Positions 1-8,488 of a DNA stretch of 64,000 bases are shown one piece after another. Every line of letters begins with the position of its first letter. Position 1 is the first letter of the stretch. Source of the stretch: Ardenticatenaceae bacterium (lineage in GTDB: Bacteria; Chloroflexota; Anaerolineae; Promineifilales; Promineifilaceae); NCBI GenBank assembly GCA_020634415.1, contig JACKBT010000020.1:1-64000 (forward strand), in the 5' to 3' direction. Both the position numbers and the translations under genes were made by a program. Below the pieces are notes generated by a model. That model did not search any database and was not told the origin of the DNA. It saw nothing but the letters and a program-made list of their open reading frames with translations.

Positions 1-1
1 G

Positions 2-1192
2 CTATCCCAATCTCACATCGCTGCTGGTCATACGCGGCGGGCGGCCGGGTTGGTCGCTTGTTTCCACATTGACCAATGCGGGCAGATGGGCTTCGGTGCC
101 TTTGGCACGAACGTTGCCCACAGACTCTTGGCCCAGTGTGGCAGCCATGCGTTCGATGTAGGTGAGGGGGTCATACGGCCGTTTATGATCCACCGCCTCA
201 TCCCGCCGCCACACCTGCCACACCTTGCCCAACGCCTCCTTCGCCAGCTTAATCTTCGTATCCGTACTCAACCCCAACGTCGCCGCCAACGGCTCACCCC
301 GCTTCACCTGCCCCCACGTCTCCCGCCAATGCAAATCCGTGCAGGCCAACGTCGTCGCCCCATCCTTGCGCCGAATCAACATATCAAAACGCTCGGCATC
401 CGGCACCTCATGCCGCCCCACAAAAAACGTCTTGCCAATATTCTTATCCAGCCAGAAAAACCAGATGCGCAAAGCCACATGCCATTCATCAAACTGGAAC
501 AACTCATACGAAATATCCCCCAAATCCAAAATCGTCGGCTGCGTATGATCGGTAACAGTGGCGGCATTACGCCCCTGCCACTGCACCAACAGTTCATTGC
601 TGCCCTTCCGAATAGTCAGCGGCAAGTCACCCGCTGGCACATAGTTCACCGGGCGCGGCCACCAGCGCGGATCATACGTGGGCAAACGGCTGCCCTGTGG
701 CCGCCATAAACCTGGCTCCGCAGCCACCAACTGCACCGCATCCTCATGATAAGTGGCAACGCGCTTAATTTGAATGGGCAGGGAGGCGACCACATCGCCG
801 CTTGTTTCGTTGTAGGCTTGCAGGGTAATAACGGCCGTTTCCGGCACATCCGGCCCCACATGGCTCACATTAAAAAAGACAACACTATTATCACCAGGCA
901 GCAAATCCACACACTTCTCAAAAGCCATCAGATAATCTTCAGCCTTGGTGCATGGCCCCGGCTCATTGCCACCGCCCCAACTCACAATAAAAGATTGGCT
1001 GTCATCGGCAAAGGCGCGGAAGAGACCACACGCCGTTTCACTGAGGTTCACCTGTTGTGGCCGAATGCGCAAGGGAGGCATAGCAGTCTGGGTAGTAACC
1101 TGTACTTTCAGCGTTGACGTACCCCAGGGACGATACTCAATACTGGCTCCACTCCCCGGTTTATCAAGTTGAAATGGGATGCCTGCTGTCAT
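2..1192 (-). CDS. Unknown protein, last gene of the conflict operon
   Basis: This 396-residue protein is complete, ending in TAG at 2-4. I do not recognise a family. It has no signal peptide or membrane segment. The first half looks beta-rich (many alternating V/T/I stretches, for example around residues 100-140), the middle (about 215-260) is rich in aromatic residues, and the end is charged. It lies 114 bases downstream of the small EAD gene on the same strand, so it is probably the distal gene of the CHAT/MoxR/vWA/STAND operon. It may be a target-recognition or adaptor component, but that is only inferred from position. Confidence 0.7.
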   Translation of the reverse strand: MTAGIPFQLDKPGSGASIEYRPWGTSTLKVQVTTQTAMPPLRIRPQQVNLSETACGLFRAFADDSQSFIVSWGGGNEPGPCTKAEDYLMAFEKCVDLLPGDNSVVFFNVSHVGPDVPETAVITLQAYNETSGDVVASLPIQIKRVATYHEDAVQLVAAEPGLWRPQGSRLPTYDPRWWPRPVNYVPAGDLPLTIRKGSNELLVQWQGRNAATVTDHTQPTILDLGDISYELFQFDEWHVALRIWFFWLDKNIGKTFFVGRHEVPDAERFDMLIRRKDGATTLACTDLHWRETWGQVKRGEPLAATLGLSTDTKIKLAKEALGKVWQVWRRDEAVDHKRPYDPLTYIERMAATLGQESVGNVRAKGTEAHLPALVNVETSDQPGRPPRMTSSDVRLG

Positions 1193-1283
1193 GGTTCACT
1201 CGCTGTTTATTATTTCGTAACCGGAGAACAATATTGTGGGCAGATGATACGATCCCCGCCAAAAGATTGTCAAGAATTGGCAC

Positions 1284-1304
1284 AGCAGACCTGGCAGGTC
1301 TGCT
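1284..1304. repeat. Hairpin after the small EAD gene
   Basis: Arms AGCAGACC and GGTCTGCT enclose a 5-base loop directly after the TAG stop of the EAD gene. There is no T-run on the minus strand, so it may be an mRNA-stabilising or weak attenuating hairpin before the last operon gene rather than a full terminator. Confidence 0.4.
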
Positions 1305-1305
1305 A

Positions 1306-1758
1306 CTAATAAAAGCTCAGGTCAGCCTTTTGCGCCTGTAGTAAGTCGAGCAGTTGCGGCAGACGGCCGTTCTCCTCCGCCCACGCTTGCAGCCCCACCG
1401 CCTTCTGCTCTCGCCACGCCTCACTGCCCCAGGCAAACTTCTCGGGCTCAGGAAAATCACGCACAGGCAGGGCAAACGCTTGCAGCAGTTGGGTGATGGC
1501 TTTTTCACTGTTGTATTTTTCCAGAATGACGTGGAACAGATACGGCCGTAAATCCAAATACGGCCGTTCCCCCTTCAAAGCCACCAGCAGTTCATTCATC
1601 CGCCCCAACCGCCCCATCATCTGCTGGCAAGCCAACACCTTCGCCGCCAGCGTACCGCCTCCCACATCCTCATACGCCACCCCCAACAAAAAGCAAAACT
1701 GGCTCAATTCTTCGCTGTTAAAAGCAGATTTTATTTGTTCATGCAACAGCCGTTTCAT
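1306..1758 (-). CDS. Small stand-alone effector-associated domain (EAD) protein
   Basis: This 150-residue protein has two parts. Residues 1-70 form a small helical domain with the pattern of EAD death-like adaptor domains (acidic/aromatic helix, YED-x-GGG turn, then R-x-x-x-LL and R-P-x-L-DL). Residues 71-150 carry RPYLF, LPVRDFPEPEKFAWGSEAWRE and a DLSFY end. Both parts closely match residues about 757-906 of the STAND protein encoded just upstream, so it arose as a partial duplication. Its ATG lies 9 bases after the STAND stop. EADs are known to bring effectors and sensors together by homotypic contacts, so it probably acts as a soluble adaptor or competitor for the STAND protein; that role is inferred. 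Confidence 0.75.
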   Translation of the reverse strand: MKRLLHEQIKSAFNSEELSQFCFLLGVAYEDVGGGTLAAKVLACQQMMGRLGRMNELLVALKGERPYLDLRPYLFHVILEKYNSEKAITQLLQAFALPVRDFPEPEKFAWGSEAWREQKAVGLQAWAEENGRLPQLLDLLQAQKADLSFY

Positions 1759-1767
1759 CTCTCACCC

Positions 1768-4700
1768 CTACAGATTGGTAAAAAAGTCATCATCCTCCTC
1801 ATCCACAACCATCGCCTGATCCGCCATCTTAGCCAACAAACCCGGCACGCCCCCACTCGTTAACAGAACCGTTCTCACATCAATATCGGCAAGCTGCCGC
1901 CGCTCCAGCAAATACTCCCTTACATACTCCTCCGTAAACGTTTCCAACCCCGTTTGCACCACCACATGCTTCAACGCATCCAACTCAGGCACTTGCCGCC
2001 CCGCAATCATCACTGTCACCCGCGGCAACCGCCCTTGTGCCAACCGCGCCACCAACTCATACGCCAACCACTGCTGCACCACCGCCGCCCCTGCCTCATA
2101 CGCATCAAAAAATAAGGCAACGGCCGTCTCCCCACTCATGCGCTCCAACCCCTCAAAAAACAGATCAGTCACACGATGCAGCACATCCTGCCGCTCCTGC
2201 TCCGAGGAAGTTCTCCCACGCAACTCCGATCCATCTCTAATCCCAAAATATTCGCCCATAAACTTCTGTAATTCAGAAAAATTCTCCGCGCCCAACTCAT
2301 CCAGCGCCCGTTCAATAACCGCCACAACATCCCCCATACTCCCCTCCCCCAAACCAAAATACGCCGACGGTATTTTCTCAGCCCGACAATAATTGTGCAG
2401 ATGCCGCAGCAGCCACGTCTTGCCCATTTCTGTAGCAGCCTCTATGAGCATCACCCGCTGGCGCGTACCCGGCTCCAACATATTTTGAAAACCCCTAAAT
2501 TTCTTCTCACGATTGACGAACCACTCTGGTTTATACTCGGCAGGCTCACGCTCGCCCCCAGCAACACCTGGCGAGCTAATTGGCTCCTCTATTTCTGACT
2601 CTGGCAGCCCATAAAAACTTAAATCAACACCCTTCGCTTGCACACTTTGCAGCAGTTCATCAATACGGCTGTTTTCCACCACCCACTGCTGCAGCCCCTT
2701 CAACTTCTCCTCACGCCACCCCTCACTGCCCCAAGCCAACTTCTCACGCTCAGGAAAATCACGCACAGGCAAACCAAACCTGCTAAACAGCCTCTCCATA
2801 TCCTGATCCGAACGATAATTTTCAGCCAGAATCATAAAAAGATAAGGGCGCAAATTGAGATGCGGACGCACCCCAGACACAGCCGCCAACAAATCTGTTA
2901 TCCGTCCCACCCGCATCATTGTCTGCTGCAAGGCTATGGCCTTCGCCGATCTCGTCCTTCCCGACAAATTCTCATACTCTAAACCCAGCTCAAAGCAAAG
3001 GTCTTCGAACTCATCCAGGCTAAAACTTTCCTCTATCATGCGGTGCAACGGCCGTTCCCCCACCTCCCAACTCAAGCCATTTTCAACAGATTCAGAGACC
3101 CGATCTCCCGCCACTAAATCAGACTGTCGCACACTTACCCGCACATAGTCCCCACGCACCTCTTCCAAAATAGCAACCTGGCTGCCCTGTTTCACCTGCC
3201 CCAAAACATCAGCCGCCTGCCTTGGCTCACTCCGCAAATTAAGACCAGCCTCCCCCACCCGCGCCACATCACCTGCCTCAGCCATCAAGAGAAAATCAGT
3301 CATCGCCCAACCACCAATTGTTGATAACTCAGCCCAATTAGCATTTGGTCTATGTACTTCCAATTTAGTTACCAGTTGCTCCAAACGTTCTTGACGTGCG
3401 AGTAATATAATCAAACCGCGAATCTTATCCGACTTGCCTGTCCCAGGTAATTCTTCATAGTCTATTGCCAAGTCAAAGGCCAAATCCTGTAACTCAAACA
3501 AATCAAAATACTCCGTTATGCGATTATGTAGAGAAAACAAATCATAAATAGGAACTCCTGTTTTAGATTCCAGTGCAACCCAATCGGCTTGTGGTCGTTC
3601 TTCTCCTAAAATGGTGACCAAACGATTCAGTTGTCCCCTAAACTCGGCCGTCTCAACCAAAGTACGAATCTTGGCACTTTTGACATCGCCAGCTAAGTTC
3701 TCGTAGTCTATCGCTATCTCAAAGGCCAAATCCTGCAATTCATCCAGGCTATAAGCCCTGCCTATCTGGGTCACTAACTGCTCTCGATCCTTTTGTGAGC
3801 CAAACTGCATATGGTAGTTGCGGTGGATGAGCATTACCGATGTGAGCGCATACTCTCTCACCCCCAACGGCCGTATCGCCTCCACCATCCCCGGCAGCGG
3901 CCGTAACGTAATCACCCACTTCACATTCGGCGGCAAATCCGCCATCGCCGCCAACAACTCCGCCACATTCTCCTCCGGTGCATCCACCGCCGCCACATCC
4001 CAGCCATCCAGCACCAACACCATCCCCGGCACAGAGCCATCCGCCAGCAGCCGCGCCAACGGCTCACGGATATACAGATCAAAATCATACTTCAGCGTCG
4101 TCGCCTTCACATTAAGTCGTATCTCCGCCTCATCCGGCAAAGAAGTTGACAGCGGCGGCATAGCCTTCTGCATCATCTGCTCCCGCTGCTCCCGCTCCCG
4201 CACCACCTCTTGCAAATAACGGCCGTACTCCCCAAACCGATTCCCCAACTGCGCCGCCAACGACTCAAACAGCCCATCCCAATTCCACGTCCGCTCATCA
4301 TCCGCCAGACAAAAATGGGCAGCCCCCACCCAATCCTGCTGCGCCAAATGCGCCGCCAACCCACTTTTGCCACTCCCCGCTTCACCTACTACCAGAAAAG
4401 CCCGCTCCCCTTCGGGATTCTGTCGCCATTCATCAATCGCCGCCAACGCCGCCTCATCCACAGGCTCTGCTAGTTTACTCTCAATGATGTCTAGGAAGTC
4501 AAACGGCCGTATAAAACGCGGCGCAGGTTCCTCAACATCAAGCGGCCCTTGCTCATAAAAGGCAGCCTTATCAGCAGCTTCCTGTGGCATAAGTTCCGGC
4601 CCAGGCTGTGCCTGTGGCGGCGGCAGCACCACATCCCCCACCTGCGCCCCACTGCTGGCAGCATCGGATGAAACAACCCGCGCACGGCCGTCCGCATCCC

Positions 4701-5328
4701 CATACACCAACGTCCAGGCCACCTGCCCATACGCCACCAAATTCTCAAAACCCGCCTCCGCCAACGGCCGTTTCATCACATTCACCAACGACCCCAGCCG
4801 CGCCACCTCCAGCGACGACCCCTCACTTTGCTTCATCGAACCCGCAATAGATTGAGCCGCCCGAACGGCCGTTTCCCGCCCCTGATACGCCCACGACACC
4901 CACCGCTGCGCCTGCGCCAAACGCTGGGCATTGCTATCCGTCACCACCATCTCCGCATCCACATACCGCTCCAAAAAATCAGCCAGCTTACGAATGCGGG
5001 GTTGCCCCAAACCAGGATGCGCTGCCATCTCCCCCAACAGCACATCCCGCACCGCCCAATTCATCTGATACAACTCATGCCCCACCTCTTCACACAGATT
5101 CGACAGCAGCAAATCGGCCACCGCGATCCAGGGAATATGCAGCAGCCCATCCCCCTCATCCCGCTGAAAATTAGCCCAAATCCGGTACACCATATCCGGC
5201 AGCAAAGCCACCGGAAAAGCCGCATGATAAGCCAGATAGAGATGCGGCAGCCCAAACCGCGCCGTAAACGCCTCAATCCGCGCATCGGCCGTTTGCAATT
5301 CCGCCGCCGTAAATTCAAGCGAACTCAT
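1768..5328 (-). CDS. Giant STAND-type protein: two NTPase modules, three EADs and an SH3b domain
   Basis: Domains in order over 1186 residues: a helical N-terminal region (about 1-130) of a type I associate with conflict proteins of cyanobacteria and Chloroflexota; a first NTPase with Walker A GEAGSGKS (315-322) and Walker B VLVLDGWD (about 437-444); EAD copies at about 514-583 and 598-666; an SH3b-like segment (about 688-735, GLNLRSEP); a third EAD (757-826) plus its tail (827-906); and a second NTPase with AATEMGKT (964-971) and ALFFDAYE (about 1071-1078). STAND proteins are signal-gated NTP switches; the EADs should recruit partners. The ATG overlaps the vWA stop (ATGA), so translation is coupled. 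Having two NTPase modules around an EAD array is unusual. The target is unknown. Confidence 0.85.
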   Translation of the reverse strand: MSSLEFTAAELQTADARIEAFTARFGLPHLYLAYHAAFPVALLPDMVYRIWANFQRDEGDGLLHIPWIAVADLLLSNLCEEVGHELYQMNWAVRDVLLGEMAAHPGLGQPRIRKLADFLERYVDAEMVVTDSNAQRLAQAQRWVSWAYQGRETAVRAAQSIAGSMKQSEGSSLEVARLGSLVNVMKRPLAEAGFENLVAYGQVAWTLVYGDADGRARVVSSDAASSGAQVGDVVLPPPQAQPGPELMPQEAADKAAFYEQGPLDVEEPAPRFIRPFDFLDIIESKLAEPVDEAALAAIDEWRQNPEGERAFLVVGEAGSGKSGLAAHLAQQDWVGAAHFCLADDERTWNWDGLFESLAAQLGNRFGEYGRYLQEVVREREQREQMMQKAMPPLSTSLPDEAEIRLNVKATTLKYDFDLYIREPLARLLADGSVPGMVLVLDGWDVAAVDAPEENVAELLAAMADLPPNVKWVITLRPLPGMVEAIRPLGVREYALTSVMLIHRNYHMQFGSQKDREQLVTQIGRAYSLDELQDLAFEIAIDYENLAGDVKSAKIRTLVETAEFRGQLNRLVTILGEERPQADWVALESKTGVPIYDLFSLHNRITEYFDLFELQDLAFDLAIDYEELPGTGKSDKIRGLIILLARQERLEQLVTKLEVHRPNANWAELSTIGGWAMTDFLLMAEAGDVARVGEAGLNLRSEPRQAADVLGQVKQGSQVAILEEVRGDYVRVSVRQSDLVAGDRVSESVENGLSWEVGERPLHRMIEESFSLDEFEDLCFELGLEYENLSGRTRSAKAIALQQTMMRVGRITDLLAAVSGVRPHLNLRPYLFMILAENYRSDQDMERLFSRFGLPVRDFPEREKLAWGSEGWREEKLKGLQQWVVENSRIDELLQSVQAKGVDLSFYGLPESEIEEPISSPGVAGGEREPAEYKPEWFVNREKKFRGFQNMLEPGTRQRVMLIEAATEMGKTWLLRHLHNYCRAEKIPSAYFGLGEGSMGDVVAVIERALDELGAENFSELQKFMGEYFGIRDGSELRGRTSSEQERQDVLHRVTDLFFEGLERMSGETAVALFFDAYEAGAAVVQQWLAYELVARLAQGRLPRVTVMIAGRQVPELDALKHVVVQTGLETFTEEYVREYLLERRQLADIDVRTVLLTSGGVPGLLAKMADQAMVVDEEDDDFFTNL

Positions 5329-6533
5329 TTCACACGCTCCAAAGCATGGGGCCGCTGGCCGCGCAGGGCCTTAATCGCCCCATTCATGCCCGCCGGATTG
5401 GCCTCAAACATAGGCACAACGGCCGTTACCGCCTCCGCCGAACTCCCCGCCCAACGCACCTGCGGCATCGGGTTCAACCAGGCCAAATGGCGCACCTTCT
5501 GCTTCAACAGCAGCAAAAACTGCGTCATCGCCTGCACCCGCTGCGGCTCAAAACGGCCGCGTGCCGCCCCGCCATCACTAAAAATCAGCACCGAACTCAG
5601 CAGCGGGTGCAACTTTTGCAGCCGCGTGGTTATCAACTCCGCCTCCAAAAAAGCCGTATCGTGATACAGATACTCAATAGGACAATCATGAAAATAGTAA
5701 ACCGAAGCCTGCCCCAACTTACCGCCGCGCACGGCCGTTTCCACCAACCGCGCCGACAACCCATGAAACGGAACCATCGAACCCCCCTGATCCAGCAGCA
5801 AAATCAAATCCGTGCGATTCACCCGGCGCGGCCGCAGCACCGGATCCGTCAACATCCCCTCATGGGCAATCTTGTTCACCGTCGCCATCACATCCAACTC
5901 CACCGGCGGCCCAAACCGCGCCGCCCGCCGCAAATAGCGCCAATTCTGCTTCAACTGGCGGCGCGAGACAGGTAAATAATCACTGGAAAAACTGTAATAG
6001 GCATGTGTCGTCACATCCACCACCGTCGTCACATCAACGGCCGTTGTCCCCCCAACGGCCGTTTCCCCTGCCAAACCCATTTTCATCTGCCCAATCTCAT
6101 CCAGCGTCCGCGTCGCCTCATACTGCTGCCCCGCCGCCCCAGCCCCGCCTTGTTTGCTCGTTGGCGTTTTCTCCCCCTTCTTAGTGGTCGTAGATGTATC
6201 CTTCTCCACATCGCTCGGTGTGCTGGTCGAACGGCCGTCCCCCTCACCAGCCCCCTCGCCCCTTGCCCCTCGCCCCTCCTCTCTCACCTCCACCACCCGG
6301 CCATAGTCCTGCGGAATAATCCGCTCAAAATAACTCTCAAACAGGCGCACCAAAGCCGGATCGGCCGTGCGCACCCACAAAGCACGGCACAACTGTGCCA
6401 GCTTCGGCCGCGTTTGCCCGCGCCCCGCCGCCAACGCTTGCCGCAGCAGCGCGTAATCATCCACCCCCAGCGGCAGTTCCGCCAGCCGCAGCCGAGTGAA
6501 TAAATCGTACAATGGTTGATTAATATCGCTCAT
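5325..6533 (-). CDS. CoxE-like von Willebrand factor A (vWA) protein of a MoxR/vWA conflict system
   Basis: 402 residues. The helical N-terminal part (1-85) is followed by a low-complexity Gly/Arg/Glu and Ser/Thr linker (about 83-135), then the vWA domain (about 240-390). The metal-binding MIDAS start is DQGGSM (248-253), i.e. D-x-G-x-S instead of the usual D-x-S-x-S, and a later FSDGG supplies the last acidic residue. vWA proteins act with MoxR ATPases as a metal-dependent chaperone pair that remodels a client protein. It lies between the MoxR gene and the STAND gene and overlaps the latter by 4 bases. The linker DNA is simple-sequence and may be a recent expansion. Confidence 0.85.
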   Translation of the reverse strand: MSDINQPLYDLFTRLRLAELPLGVDDYALLRQALAAGRGQTRPKLAQLCRALWVRTADPALVRLFESYFERIIPQDYGRVVEVREEGRGARGEGAGEGDGRSTSTPSDVEKDTSTTTKKGEKTPTSKQGGAGAAGQQYEATRTLDEIGQMKMGLAGETAVGGTTAVDVTTVVDVTTHAYYSFSSDYLPVSRRQLKQNWRYLRRAARFGPPVELDVMATVNKIAHEGMLTDPVLRPRRVNRTDLILLLDQGGSMVPFHGLSARLVETAVRGGKLGQASVYYFHDCPIEYLYHDTAFLEAELITTRLQKLHPLLSSVLIFSDGGAARGRFEPQRVQAMTQFLLLLKQKVRHLAWLNPMPQVRWAGSSAEAVTAVVPMFEANPAGMNGAIKALRGQRPHALERVK

Positions 6534-6605
6534 ACTAGAGACTGGGGACTGGAGACTAGAGACTGGAGATTAAATAATCTCCAGTCTCCAATCTCTAGTC
6601 TCCCC
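6534..6605. repeat. Heptamer (GGAGACT) hairpin between MoxR and vWA genes
   Basis: Degenerate tandem GGAGACT/AGAGACT heptamers on the left are mirrored by AGTCTCC units on the right with a short AT-rich loop, forming a long imperfect stem. It fills almost the whole gap between the two genes. Members of the same family recur near 19.5, 32.4, 35.2, 46.3, 54.5, 58.3 and 62.6 kb. Confidence 0.85.
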
Positions 6606-6610
6606 TCTTC

Positions 6611-7630
6611 CTAAACCAACCGATAATCATCCCGATTCTTCAACAACACGCTCAAATAAGGCAGCACATCCTCTTGCAGTTTGTCCAAAACAGCCACCCC
6701 CTTCTCCCGCTGATGGTACAGCACCTTGAACCAATCAATCAGTTCACTGGTGCTCACCCGCTTGCCTGCGTCCCCTTTTTGGTTGATGAGTTGTTGGCGC
6801 AGTTGCAAAAAGCGGTGCAGCGTCCGCGCCAGCAGTTCGGCATCGCCACCAGGGGGCTGGGCTTCTACATTATTTTGCAAGGCTTTGAGGAAGGCAACGG
6901 CCGTTGCCAGCAGCATCACCGCCTCCTCATCCGCCATCTTGGGCAGACAGTGCGCTATCAAAATCTGCAGCAGCAGTTCATCCGGCGGAACCTCAATATA
7001 CAAAAAGACACAGCGGCGCAAAAACGCATCCGGCAGCTCCTTCTCATCATTGCTCGTAATCAGCACAATGGGCTTGGCCTGCGCCTTAAACGCCCGCTCC
7101 ACCCCATCCCTCTCTGGCAGCTCATCCACCGTAAAGCGCAGTTCATCCAGTTCAATCAGCAAATCATTGGGGAAATCAATGTCTGCCTTGTCAATCTCAT
7201 CAATCAACACCAGCGTCCGCTGCGTCGCGTTATCCTTAATGGCCTTCCCCAGCGGCCCATACTGCACATAATTCTTGATGGGCGGCTCTTCAAACACCTT
7301 CGTCTCCTGATAACGCACCGCCGCCATTTGCGCATCGCGCAAACGGCCGATCGCATCAAACGTATACAACCCATCCCGCGCCCGGCTGGTAGACTTCACC
7401 GGCCAAAACTCAAACGGCCACGCCTCCACCCCATTGCGCCGCGCCAACTCATACGCCACCGCCTCCGCCAGCCGCGTCTTGCCACAGCCCGGTTCCCCCT
7501 TCAACAGCAGCGGCCGTCCCAACAAAATCGCCAAATCCACCGCCTCCTTCACCGCGTCCGTCGGCAAATACGGCCGTTCCTCATCCTGAAAGTCGCCCGT
7601 GTATTCATACTCGTAAACTTTGTCGCTCAT
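6611..7630 (-). CDS. MoxR-family AAA+ ATPase (active)
   Basis: 339 residues. Walker A is GEPGCGKT (45-52), Walker B LVLIDEIDKAD (catalytic DE at 144-145), followed by ITSNDEKELPDAFLRRC, the sensor-1/arginine-finger stretch typical of MoxR, and a C-terminal helical lid of about 120 residues. MoxR ATPases form hexamers that work with vWA proteins to load or remodel a partner. The gene lies between a second, shorter MoxR gene and the vWA gene, separated from both by hairpin repeats. All catalytic residues seen are intact, so this is the likely motor of the system. Confidence 0.9.
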   Translation of the reverse strand: MSDKVYEYEYTGDFQDEERPYLPTDAVKEAVDLAILLGRPLLLKGEPGCGKTRLAEAVAYELARRNGVEAWPFEFWPVKSTSRARDGLYTFDAIGRLRDAQMAAVRYQETKVFEEPPIKNYVQYGPLGKAIKDNATQRTLVLIDEIDKADIDFPNDLLIELDELRFTVDELPERDGVERAFKAQAKPIVLITSNDEKELPDAFLRRCVFLYIEVPPDELLLQILIAHCLPKMADEEAVMLLATAVAFLKALQNNVEAQPPGGDAELLARTLHRFLQLRQQLINQKGDAGKRVSTSELIDWFKVLYHQREKGVAVLDKLQEDVLPYLSVLLKNRDDYRLV

Positions 7631-7648
7631 ATCGCCTCACGCAGAGAT

Positions 7649-7692
7649 AATGACGTAATAGTGCCATGACGTAATGACACTATTACGTCATT
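7649..7692. repeat. Hairpin between the two MoxR genes
   Basis: Perfect 15-base arms (AATGACGTAATAGTG and its complement) enclose a 14-base loop that repeats the ATGACGTA unit. It occupies most of the 68-base gap. A related TAATTACG repeat is near 34.15 kb. Confidence 0.85.
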
Positions 7693-7698
7693 ACGTCA

Positions 7699-8379
7699 TT
7701 ACTCCATCACCCCTGGATACCACTCCGCCATCATCGCCGCAAACCGCTCCGGCGCGGGGAACTCCATATAATAAAACAGACAGCGGCGCAAAAACGCATT
7801 GGGCAGCGCCTTCTCATCATTGCTCGTCACAAACACAATCGGCCGCGACCGCGCCGCCAGCCATTCATTCGTCTCCGCCACATAAAACCGCGCCTCATCC
7901 AACTCCAACAACAAATCATTGGGAAAATCAATGTCCGCCCGGTCAATCTTGTCAATAAAAATCACCGTGCGCTGCTCATTCATCATAGCCCGGCCCAAAG
8001 GGCCAAGATGCCGATACGATTTGGCCTCCACCTGGGCCAAATCGCCCAACGCCGCCAACTGCGCATCACGCAAACGGCCGACCGCATCAAACGTATACAA
8101 CCCATCCCGCGCCTGGCTGGTAGACGTAATGCGCCACTCCTCATAAGGCCACGTCTGGCCGTAAGGGGCCATGTAGCGCTGGGTGAATTCATAAGCCACC
8201 GCCTTTGCCAGATTCGATTTACCAATCCCTTGGGCGCCTTTGATGAGCAACGGCCGTTCCAAATAAATCGCCAAATTCACCGCCTCCACCAGACCTGGCT
8301 CTGGCAAAAACGGCCGCCAACCCCACTGCTGCCGCTCCCGCAGCGTCGGATGAATCGTGCCTGTATAAACGATAGACAT
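7699..8379 (-). CDS. Second MoxR-like ATPase with degenerate Walker B
   Basis: 226 residues from the chosen ATG (MSIVYTG); an upstream in-frame ATG at 8418 would add 13 Cys-rich residues within a repeat-bordered region and looks spurious. Walker A is intact, GAQGIGKS (48-55). The Walker B region reads FIDKIDRAD (about 141-149), so the catalytic glutamate of the DE pair is lysine; the codon is AAG. SNDEKALPNAFLRRC is still present. The protein ends soon after this and lacks most of the lid seen in its neighbour. It is probably an ATP-binding but non-hydrolysing partner subunit of the active MoxR encoded next to it. The residue change is seen; the functional consequence is inferred from AAA+ biochemistry. 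Confidence 0.85.
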   Translation of the reverse strand: MSIVYTGTIHPTLRERQQWGWRPFLPEPGLVEAVNLAIYLERPLLIKGAQGIGKSNLAKAVAYEFTQRYMAPYGQTWPYEEWRITSTSQARDGLYTFDAVGRLRDAQLAALGDLAQVEAKSYRHLGPLGRAMMNEQRTVIFIDKIDRADIDFPNDLLLELDEARFYVAETNEWLAARSRPIVFVTSNDEKALPNAFLRRCLFYYMEFPAPERFAAMMAEWYPGVME

Positions 8380-8406
8380 TAGCCCACATCCCCAGCAACA
8401 AATCTC

Positions 8407-8464
8407 ACACAAAGGCACAAAGGCGCAAAGTTTTGTCTCCTTTGCGTCTTTGCGCCTTTGCGTG
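8407..8464. repeat. Hairpin between CHAT and second MoxR genes
   Basis: Units of CAAAGGCG/CAAAGGCA on the left pair with CTTTGCGCCTTTGCG units on the right around a TTTTGTC loop. The same unit CACAAAGGCGCAAAG reappears singly near 61,305. This is the third different repeat hairpin inside this one operon. Confidence 0.8.
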
Positions 8465-8488
8465 AAAAAATCTTACTTCTCATCTTTC

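Noticed and set aside
4828..5664. A 278-codon plus-strand frame spanning the STAND and vWA genes
   Set aside because: It crosses two well-supported, coupled minus-strand genes and reads as Arg/His/Pro-rich antisense sequence.
7699..8379. The DK Walker B change as an obvious sequencing error
   Set aside because: The frame is intact on both sides and other residues of the motif also differ from the active copy (FIDKIDR versus LIDEIDK), so it looks like true divergence, though read support cannot be checked here.
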